From an uncultured Verrucomicrobia subdivision 3 bacterium (GTDB taxonomy: Bacteria > Verrucomicrobiota > Verrucomicrobiia > Limisphaerales > UBA11358): DNA of 45,956 bases. Position numbers and translations under genes: made by a program. The first letter of the stretch is position 1; the number at the start of each line of letters is the position of its first letter. The notes beneath the pieces were generated by a model that ran no database searches, was not told where the DNA came from, and saw nothing but the letters and a program-made list of their open reading frames with translations. Below are positions 39,203 through 45,956 of the stretch, one piece after another. The stretch lies in contig CAILDU010000027.1 of the NCBI GenBank assembly GCA_903833055.1, positions 1 through 45,956 of the forward strand, read 5' to 3'.

Positions 39203-39601
39203 ATGAGGATCAACATTCCTGGGAATCCCGATGATTTGATTACGCTGGCCAAGGCGATTCTGGCCCAGCACACCAAGCTCGGGGCGACCAGTCCGCTCAA
39301 CGGCATCAATGGCATTGCCGGTTTTGGGGCGCAGGTGACCTCCGCTGATACCAGTAATCAGCAGACCGCTACGCTCTACGAACAGGCCAAGACCGCCACC
39401 GAAGCCCGCGACAATGCCCTCGGTTCTGACCTCACCACGCCCGGTTACGTCCGCTACTTTGTAGCGGCCGCCCGCGACGTGCTGGCCGGCCAGAACAAAG
39501 GCAGCGAACACAAGCTCAGCGAATGGGGCTTTGAAGTCATCGCCTCCGCCGCTGCGACCCCCGCCGCGAAAGCTGCGGCCAAGGTCAAGCCGGCGAGTTA
39601 A
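39203..39601 (+). CDS. Conserved-looking hypothetical protein (132 aa)
   Basis: MRINIPGNPDDLITLAKAILAQHTKLGATSPLNGINGIAGFGAQ...; ATG at 39203 preferred over ORF-track start 39002, which begins inside repeat sequence. Confidence 0.7.
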   Translation: MRINIPGNPDDLITLAKAILAQHTKLGATSPLNGINGIAGFGAQVTSADTSNQQTATLYEQAKTATEARDNALGSDLTTPGYVRYFVAAARDVLAGQNKGSEHKLSEWGFEVIASAAATPAAKAAAKVKPAS

Positions 39602-39629
39602 GCCAAAGGTAAAAATCGTTAGCAATCAC

Positions 39630-39665
39630 GAACGGAACGGCGCAAGCTGTTCCGTTCATTTTTGG
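39630..39665 (+). terminator. Rho-independent terminator
   Basis: GAACGGAACgGCGCAAGCtGTTCCGTTC followed by ATTTTT. Confidence 0.8.
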
Positions 39666-39791
39666 GGTTAAAAAAATTAAACACTACTAAAATGACACAC
39701 AACAAAAGTCAGCCAACACCAACCTCCGCGTGGAATTTCAATTGCCGGCTTACCGCGTTATGAAGTAACGTGGCATTCATCTTCGGGGCAT

Positions 39792-39812
39792 AAACAAAAA
39801 ACAAAAAACAAA
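39792..39812. repeat. 3x AAACAAA heptamer repeat in the leader of the PEGA lipoprotein gene
   Basis: AAACAAAAAACAAAAAACAAA directly before AGCATG. Confidence 0.85.
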
Positions 39813-39815
39813 AGC

Positions 39816-40433
39816 ATGAAAACACTGGTTAAATTATTAAGCGTAGCGTCGATGGGAATAGCATTGGTATTATTTACAGGATGCGCCTCCATTGTATCTG
39901 GTCGCCATCAGGTAGTGACTTTTACCTCCTCACCAGACAACGCGCAGGTAACTGTGGATGGCAGACCGATTGGCAAAACTCCCATCAGCGCCCAACTGGA
40001 TAGAAAGAGCAAAGATCAAGTTGTGACAATCGAAAAAGAGGGCTATAAGCCAACAACATTCCAGCTTAAATCCACGGTTAACGGCTGGTTTTTCGGCAAT
40101 CTCGTTTTCGGTGGACTTTTCGGGATGAGCACCGACAGTTCGACTGGAGCTTTGTATGCCTACTCGCAAGATATGTTTAACTTTGCGCTAACCCCGCAAG
40201 ATGCCAGCACACTTCCCGCTTCATCGGAAGTGAAGACGTTTGTGATTACCAATTACAAAAGCATCACGGAAGAATTGAATACGAAGCCAGACCAATATCT
40301 GAAGGCGCTGTTTACCCTGTTGAAAGTGAAGCCGGAGCAAGAAGCAGATTTCACCAAAAAAATCAAAATGCTGGCCGACGAAAACAAGGACATCGTTGGT
40401 TTTGCTGACAAAGTTGCTGCGTTGACGCCGTAA
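39816..40433 (+). CDS. PEGA-domain lipoprotein
   Basis: Lipobox LFTGCAS; VTFTSSPDNAQVTVDGRPIGKTPISAQLDRKSKDQVVTIEKEGYKP is a PEGA-type repeat. Confidence 0.85.
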   Translation: MKTLVKLLSVASMGIALVLFTGCASIVSGRHQVVTFTSSPDNAQVTVDGRPIGKTPISAQLDRKSKDQVVTIEKEGYKPTTFQLKSTVNGWFFGNLVFGGLFGMSTDSSTGALYAYSQDMFNFALTPQDASTLPASSEVKTFVITNYKSITEELNTKPDQYLKALFTLLKVKPEQEADFTKKIKMLADENKDIVGFADKVAALTP

Positions 40434-40445
40434 TAATTCTTTGAC

Positions 40446-42344
40446 GTGTTAAATCACAGGGCATACAGGCATTTTTTGTCTGTATGCCTTTTTCTTTGTC
40501 TGCAAACATCTGGTTGGGCGGCGACCAATAGTATTGATGGTTGGATTGACAAAGCCATCACCCTCGGATTGGATAAATCAAGGACGTGGCAAGTGTTGGG
40601 TCATTACAAACCGCACGGTGACGGTTGGAAAAGTTTGGTCAACGATACCAATTTCTTTCTCGCACCAGCCGGAAATATAAATCCAAAAGCAGAACTCGTA
40701 GCCACGATTCGTGCCTGGCTCGACACAAATACGGTGGGGCAATCCGTTGATTGTGCCTGCCGTTTCCCAGCTAGAATCTACTGGTTGAAAAGTGCCTTGA
40801 ACGTTCCTGCTAGTCAGATTCCTGATTCAACCTGCAAAAATAATTCTGATTTAATGCGGCGCATTGCTCCGCATGAAGCGGTTTTGGTATTTCCGGGCGC
40901 GGCGTTCAAGGGCATGGGTGCAATGTTTGGGCATACCTTGATTCGTTTTGATGCCGAGGACAAAAGACCACTCATTTCCTATTCAGTCAGTTATGCCGCC
41001 TTGGCCGGAAGCGAAAATCTTTTCAGTTATATTTGGAAAGGTTTGTCGGGTGGATTTAATGGATACTACGCATTAGCGCCTTACTACCAAAAGTTGCACG
41101 AATACCGAGATATGGAAGAACGGGATGTTTGGGAATACCCGCTCAACTTAAATCCCGACGAGGTGAACATGATGGTGCTGCATTCCATCGAACTACAAAA
41201 CATTTCCACAAAGTATTATTTTCTGGATGAGAATTGCGCGTTGAATCTGCTTTTCATCATTGAGGCCGGACGTCCTTCGTTACAGTTGGTTGAACATTAT
41301 TGGAACCAACCAGAATTTTGGGTCATTCCTTCCGACACCGTTTTACTCCTCTGGCACGAAGGCATTCTTAACCAGCCGGAATTTGAGGCTTCGCTATCCC
41401 GCCAAATTGACTTTTATGCACAACATTATCGCCAGCCCATCGTTGAAGAAGCCAAACGGCTGGCAAATTCAAAAGAACCAAATGCGATTACAAACGTGGC
41501 TGGATTGAACCGTGACGAAATGGAAGTCGCCCGCGAACTGGCGGCAAAAATCGTTCAATACCAGTTTTCAAAATTGGAGATGCGACAGGAAGTATTTGAG
41601 GATAAATACAAGGCGCTGATTCGAGGCAATGAAGCGCGTTTGCCAAAAACGATTCCGCCCGCTACACCGCCGCAAGCCGGACATCCCTCCGAGCGGGTTG
41701 ATGCAGCGTTTGGATTCCTTAAAACTAGTCCGTTTTTGGAATTGGGCTGGCGACCAGCCTATCATGATTGGAATGATCCGCCCCAAGGTTATCCCGAAAA
41801 CGGCACACTCAATGTGTTGAATTCCCAAGCTCGTTATTATCCTGAGCAAAATCAGGTAAAAATTCAGCAAATCCAAATCATCGAGGCTAGTTCCTTGAGT
41901 CCTGGTAACGCCATCAAGCCGCAAATGGCCTGGTCGTTCGGCACAGGTGTATCACAGACCTATCTGCGGGATTACAACCAACACCTTTTGTATTATGCCG
42001 AAGGAGGAGCTGGAAAGTCTTATCAAGTTCAAAACGCCGGAATTATTTATTGGTTGATGAAAGGCTCGCTGCTCGCAGGTTCCGGTTTGGATAGCAGTGT
42101 TGATATTGGCCCGCAAGCGGAAGTAGGTTTTTCCCGCGCTTTGGGTTCAAGTTGGCAAATTAATCTGTCTGGAACGGCTGGCTATTATGGCATCAGTGAA
42201 AAAGGGTTTCTGGAGCAAGGAAAGTTTTCTCTAATCAAATTTATCTCGGCCAGAAATGCTGTGTCATTGAATGCGAGCGTGTCAGGAGTAAGTTGCGAGC
42301 GCGGAATACCAGAAGTGCTTATTTGTTGGCAGCATTATTTCTAG
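40446..42344 (+). CDS. DUF4105 domain outer-envelope protein (GTG start)
   Basis: Signal peptide; GAAFKGMGAMFGHTLIRFD, NLFSYIWKGLSGGFNGYYALAPYYQKLHEYRDMEERDVWEYPLNL, YFLDENCALNLLFIIEAGRP; C-terminal beta-barrel-like region. Confidence 0.82.
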   Translation: MLNHRAYRHFLSVCLFLCLQTSGWAATNSIDGWIDKAITLGLDKSRTWQVLGHYKPHGDGWKSLVNDTNFFLAPAGNINPKAELVATIRAWLDTNTVGQSVDCACRFPARIYWLKSALNVPASQIPDSTCKNNSDLMRRIAPHEAVLVFPGAAFKGMGAMFGHTLIRFDAEDKRPLISYSVSYAALAGSENLFSYIWKGLSGGFNGYYALAPYYQKLHEYRDMEERDVWEYPLNLNPDEVNMMVLHSIELQNISTKYYFLDENCALNLLFIIEAGRPSLQLVEHYWNQPEFWVIPSDTVLLLWHEGILNQPEFEASLSRQIDFYAQHYRQPIVEEAKRLANSKEPNAITNVAGLNRDEMEVARELAAKIVQYQFSKLEMRQEVFEDKYKALIRGNEARLPKTIPPATPPQAGHPSERVDAAFGFLKTSPFLELGWRPAYHDWNDPPQGYPENGTLNVLNSQARYYPEQNQVKIQQIQIIEASSLSPGNAIKPQMAWSFGTGVSQTYLRDYNQHLLYYAEGGAGKSYQVQNAGIIYWLMKGSLLAGSGLDSSVDIGPQAEVGFSRALGSSWQINLSGTAGYYGISEKGFLEQGKFSLIKFISARNAVSLNASVSGVSCERGIPEVLICWQHYF

Positions 42345-42378
42345 CCACACCAGAAGACAATCAGTATTTTTTGGAGCG

Positions 42379-42600
42379 TTGAATATTTCCAATCTTCTAA
42401 AAATTGGTGCAGCCGTTTCTGCTCTTGCATTGACTGGTTGCGATACCATTGTTGATAGTGCGGATTACTTGCATAATTCTCTGATTCAAAATGTAGATCC
42501 ACAATGGCGCGGAGGATCTGTAACTAATTATACAACGGTCGTCATCGTGACAAACGTGGTTGTCGTGACCAATATGGATCACACGCTGACACCCCACTAA
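42379..42600 (+). CDS. Small lipoprotein (73 aa, TTG start)
   Basis: MNISNLLKIGAAVSALALTGCDTIVDSADYL: lipobox ALTGC; adjacent to DUF4105 gene. Confidence 0.6.
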   Translation: MNISNLLKIGAAVSALALTGCDTIVDSADYLHNSLIQNVDPQWRGGSVTNYTTVVIVTNVVVVTNMDHTLTPH

Positions 42601-42687
42601 ATAGAATTATATTTTTCTAACATTGTTTTGAAAAATCTTTTACCAAATCACTTTAGCCGTAAGCTTTCATCCTTAACTTGATTACTC

Positions 42688-43800
42688 ATGGGCTGGCTGC
42701 ATAAAAAAATCATCCGTCCGCTGCTCTTCCGGCAGGACTCGGAAGTCGCGCACAACAAGGCGGTGAACATGCTCGCGCGCGTGAGCCGCAATTCGCTGGC
42801 GCTGGGCGCGGTGAAATCCATTTACGGTTCGCCGGAGTTGCCGACGGAAGTTTTTGGTCTGAAGTTTCCCAACCCCGTCGGCCTCGCGGCGGGCATGGAC
42901 AAACACGCAGCGGCCGTGCCCGGTTGGTCGGCGCTCGGTTTTGGTTTTTGCGAACTCGGCGGTGTGACGTGGCACGCGCAGCCCGGCAATCCCAAACCGC
43001 GCATGTTTCGGGCGATTCCCGATGAGGCGGTCATCAACCGCATGGGTTTTAATAATTCCGGTGCGGAAGCCGTGGCGCAAAAATTGACGGAATGGAAGAA
43101 CTCCGGTCGCTGGCCGTCGCATCCCGTTGGCATCAATCTGGGGAAATCGAAAATCACGCCGCTGGAATCGGCGGCGGAAGATTACGCCAATTCTTTTCGC
43201 GCGTTGCGCGACCTCGCGGATTTTTTTGTCGTCAATGTGAGTTCACCGAACACGCCCAACCTGCGGCAGTTGCAGGATAAAGCGGCGTTGGACGAAATCT
43301 TTGCGGCGATTCAGGAACAAAACGGAAGCCAGAATTCAGAAGCCAGAATTCAGAAGCCAATTCTCGTTAAGGTTGCGCCAGATTTAACTTTTGAAGCACT
43401 GGACGAGATTCTCGAACTCGTTGCGCCGCGCAACATCGCGGGGATTGTCGCGACGAATACGACCATTGCGCGTCCGCCAACGACGGACGCGAAGCTCCAA
43501 AAAATTTACGCGGAGACCGGCGGTTTGAGCGGACGCCCGTTGCGCGCGCGCAGCACGGAAGTGGTTCGCCATCTTTACAAACAGACGCAGGGCAAATTGC
43601 CCATCATCGGTGTCGGCGGAATTTTTGATGCGGACGATGCTTGGGAAAAAATCACGGCGGGCGCGTCGCTCGTGCAAGTTTACACGGGCATGGTTTACGA
43701 AGGGCCGGGCCTCGCGCGAAAGATTAATGCCGGCTTGCGTGAGCGCTTGGAAATCGCCGGCTTGAAACAATTATCGGATGCCGTTGGGTTGGCGCATTGA
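42688..43800 (+). CDS. pyrD: Dihydroorotate dehydrogenase (quinone), class 2
   Basis: FPNPVGLAAGMDKHAAAVPGWSALGFGFCELGGVTWHAQPGNPKPRMFR, NRMGFNN, VNVSSPNTPNLRQLQ, IGVGGIFDADDAWEKITAGASLVQVYTGMVYEGP. Confidence 0.96.
   Translation: MGWLHKKIIRPLLFRQDSEVAHNKAVNMLARVSRNSLALGAVKSIYGSPELPTEVFGLKFPNPVGLAAGMDKHAAAVPGWSALGFGFCELGGVTWHAQPGNPKPRMFRAIPDEAVINRMGFNNSGAEAVAQKLTEWKNSGRWPSHPVGINLGKSKITPLESAAEDYANSFRALRDLADFFVVNVSSPNTPNLRQLQDKAALDEIFAAIQEQNGSQNSEARIQKPILVKVAPDLTFEALDEILELVAPRNIAGIVATNTTIARPPTTDAKLQKIYAETGGLSGRPLRARSTEVVRHLYKQTQGKLPIIGVGGIFDADDAWEKITAGASLVQVYTGMVYEGPGLARKINAGLRERLEIAGLKQLSDAVGLAH
43325..43359. repeat. Alternating perfect heptamers inside pyrD
   Basis: GAAGCCA GAATTCA GAAGCCA GAATTCA GAAGCCA; encodes GSQNSEARIQKP. 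Confidence 0.95.
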
Positions 43801-43803
43801 ATT

Positions 43804-44160
43804 ATGTTCGAGCACCACACCAAGCCGCTGCTGCCGCGCAAAGTTTATTACCGACGGCTCGCGCGTCACGCGGCGCTGGGCTTGGCGGTCATTGTTGTTT
43901 CGCTCGGCATCGGCATGGCGGGTTATCACGTCTTTGAAAAGTTACCGTGGGTGGATGCGTTTGTGAATGCCGCCATGATTCTTTCCGGCATGGGGCCGGT
44001 GGCGACGTTGCAAACGAACGGCGGCAAAATTTTCGCCGGTTGCTATGCGCTGTTCAGCGGGCTTACGTTGATTGCCATTTTGGGAATTATCTTTGCGCCG
44101 GTCGTCCATCGCGCGTTGCACAAATTCCATCTGGAAGACGAAGGTCGCGCTCGGAAGTAA
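43804..44160 (+). CDS. Two-TM membrane protein, ion-channel-pore-like architecture (hypothetical)
   Basis: TM1 AALGLAVIVVSLGIGMAGYHVFE; re-entrant-like WVDAFVNAAMILSGMGPV; TM2 GCYALFSGLTLIAILGIIFAPVVHRALHKFH. Confidence 0.6.
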   Translation: MFEHHTKPLLPRKVYYRRLARHAALGLAVIVVSLGIGMAGYHVFEKLPWVDAFVNAAMILSGMGPVATLQTNGGKIFAGCYALFSGLTLIAILGIIFAPVVHRALHKFHLEDEGRARK

Positions 44161-44211
44161 TTTTTTTCCTGACAACTGCCGATTCTCCGCCAAACTAACC
44201 GCTCTATTATT

Positions 44212-44643
44212 ATGCAAGCCACCCGTATTTTACCCGACCTGCAATGTTCCTTGATGTGCGAAGAAGTTCGCCAGGAAGTGAACGGCAACCTCTTTCTCAT
44301 CGGCGTCGTCAACGTCGTCCGCCTGCCGCAACTGCCCATCGTCGCGGGACGCATCTGCATTTTTAACCGCTGGGCGGCGGGCATCGGCGCGTTCAACGAA
44401 ACCGTCCGCCTCATCGCGCCGGACCAGACGACGGTCATCAGCAAGAGCGAATTAAAATTTGAACTGCGCGATCCCGCGTTGAGCGCGACGAACGTCACCT
44501 TCTTCGGTCAGGTTAAATTCGAAGTCGCCGGCACTTACTATATGGAAGTGCTCGTGGATGACGTGATGAAATTGCGTTATCCCGTGCCGGTCGTCCACGC
44601 GCCGATGCCGGGGCAGCCCACGCCAGCGGAAAAACAAGGCTGA
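44212..44643 (+). CDS. Hypothetical protein (possibly DUF6941-like)
   Basis: 143 aa; CSLMCEEVRQEVNGNLFLIGVVNVVRLPQLPIVAGRICIFNRW. Confidence 0.55.
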   Translation: MQATRILPDLQCSLMCEEVRQEVNGNLFLIGVVNVVRLPQLPIVAGRICIFNRWAAGIGAFNETVRLIAPDQTTVISKSELKFELRDPALSATNVTFFGQVKFEVAGTYYMEVLVDDVMKLRYPVPVVHAPMPGQPTPAEKQG

Positions 44644-44805
44644 ACCACGGCTGGCCTCGGCCGCTGCAACTTCCGAATTAAAACCGGCGTTGCGTTCTTG
44701 TCCCGCCACGTTGCTGCGCCCGAGGACGGGCGCACTCCGGCGATGGCCATGCCCCCGTCTCTAATCTGTGTTTCATCTGTGCCCATCTGTGGCTAGAATC
44801 TGCTC

Positions 44806-45612
44806 GTGAGCGCGTTCAGCGAACCGACTTTTGCCTGGGAACCCATCACGCCGCGCGGCGTGGCGGCGTTCGCGCGCGCGTCCTTCGAGCGGCTCTTCAT
44901 CGTCCAATCCATCTTCGCGCTCATCGCTACTGCGTCCGTCGTGTGGCTACTCTCTGACGGAATTTTCCCCGTCATTGACGACGCGATTGATCAGTTGCCC
45001 GACGTCGGCTACATTCACGGCGGCAAACTTGATTGGCGCGACGACTCGCCGGTGATGCTCGCCGAAGGAAAAGTTTTCGCCATCAGTGTGGACGTGGAAC
45101 ACGGTGGCGCGCTGCGGTCGCCTGCCGATTTTCAATTGGAATTTGGCCGCGACTCCATCGTCATCTACTCGCTCTTCGGCGCTGGTGAAGTTCCGTATCC
45201 CACCGGCTATCTCCTCGCCGCGAATCGCGCGGACGCGCGACCGGCATGGGGCGCGTGGTCACCGAACCTCCTTGGCCTCGTCGCCATCGGCACGTTTTTT
45301 GGATTGATGCTCACTTGGACGTTGCTCGCCACGATTTATTTCTTTCCCGTTTGGCTGCTCTGTTTTTTTGCGAACCGCGATTTGAATTTCCGCGCCAGTT
45401 GGAAGCTCGCCGCCGCCGCGCTTATGCCCGGTGCGCTGGTGATGTCGCTCGCGCTCGTGTTTTACGAATGCGGCGGGTTTGACTTCGTGCAACTCTGCTT
45501 CGCCTTTGGGATGCACTTCGTCATCGGGTGGATTTACCTTTTCGTCAGCCCGCTGTTCTTGAACCGCGTCTTGCCGGCGGATAAAAAGAATCCGTTTCAG
45601 CCTGCCCCCTGA
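44806..45612 (+). CDS. Hypothetical multi-TM protein (GTG start)
   Basis: 268 aa with five or so predicted hydrophobic segments and a central soluble region. Confidence 0.65.
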   Translation: MSAFSEPTFAWEPITPRGVAAFARASFERLFIVQSIFALIATASVVWLLSDGIFPVIDDAIDQLPDVGYIHGGKLDWRDDSPVMLAEGKVFAISVDVEHGGALRSPADFQLEFGRDSIVIYSLFGAGEVPYPTGYLLAANRADARPAWGAWSPNLLGLVAIGTFFGLMLTWTLLATIYFFPVWLLCFFANRDLNFRASWKLAAAALMPGALVMSLALVFYECGGFDFVQLCFAFGMHFVIGWIYLFVSPLFLNRVLPADKKNPFQPAP

Positions 45613-45635
45613 ATAAAACCCATCCGCGCGGTCAC

Positions 45636-45908
45636 AACTCCCGTTGATGGCGTGATAACTCCCGTTGCCGCTGCCGCAACTCGCATTGACGGCGTGATAA
45701 CTGCAATGCGAGTTATGACAACTGCAATGCGCAATGCCATAACTCCAATGCGAAACGCGACAACTCCAACGTGAGTTGTTCCATCTGCAATGCGCAATGC
45801 TCCAACTGCAATGCGAAACGTCATATCTCCAATGCGAAATGCTCCATCTCCAATGCGAAACGTGATAACTCCAATGCGAGTTGTTACAACTCCAATGCGC
45901 AAAATGGC
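45636..45908. repeat. 21-bp tandem array, 13 consecutive units
   Basis: Thirteen 21-mers in perfect register, most matching A(A/T)CTSCAATGCG + 9 variable bases, e.g. aactccaatgcgaaacgcgac, atctccaatgcgaaatgctcc, aactccaatgcgagttgttac. Confidence 0.95.
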
Positions 45909-45956
45909 GTCGCGCAGGCCAAAAACCTCAAAAACCGTGGCTTTTGCCCGAACCGA

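Noticed and set aside
45597-45908. Interpreting the 21-bp array as CRISPR or as a real 101-aa heptapeptide protein
   Set aside because: No 25-35 bp repeats with unique spacers and no cas genes. The ORF has no independent support and arises from the multiple-of-3 period, so it is reported as a repeat.

Overview
This 46-kb window looks like a bacterial chromosome fragment, and gene content and style suggest a Verrucomicrobia/Limisphaerales-type genome (inferred from sequence only). Most of it is housekeeping: partial dnaB, hemW, cspA-like, gltD-gltB, mnmA, prs-rplY-pth-rpsF-ssb-rplI, yajC-secDF, terC, recJ, an RRM protein, infA, ispD, ctpA, tsaD, a squalene-hopene cyclase and pyrD. No tRNA, rRNA, CRISPR or transposase was recognised. 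Two things stand out. (1) The 2.6-10.8 kb region holds a compact accessory locus: two tandem YHYH-domain secreted proteins, translationally coupled to one polypeptide fusing an MbnP-like domain to a di-heme MauG/MbnH-like cytochrome c peroxidase. It is flanked by a divergent OmpR-type response regulator/histidine kinase pair and by a receiver-only protein plus a secreted EF-hand protein. Similar CTTAAGGTT-type direct repeats lie upstream of all three transcription units. This is my best candidate for an undescribed metal/redox system. (2) A dispersed class of 7-bp-phased (and 21-bp = 3x7) short tandem repeats occurs between genes and as apparent in-frame insertions in conserved genes (recJ, pyrD, the mauG fusion). 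The window ends in a 13-unit 21-bp array. A low-GC-looking PEGA lipoprotein/DUF4105/small lipoprotein module lies at 39.8-42.6 kb.
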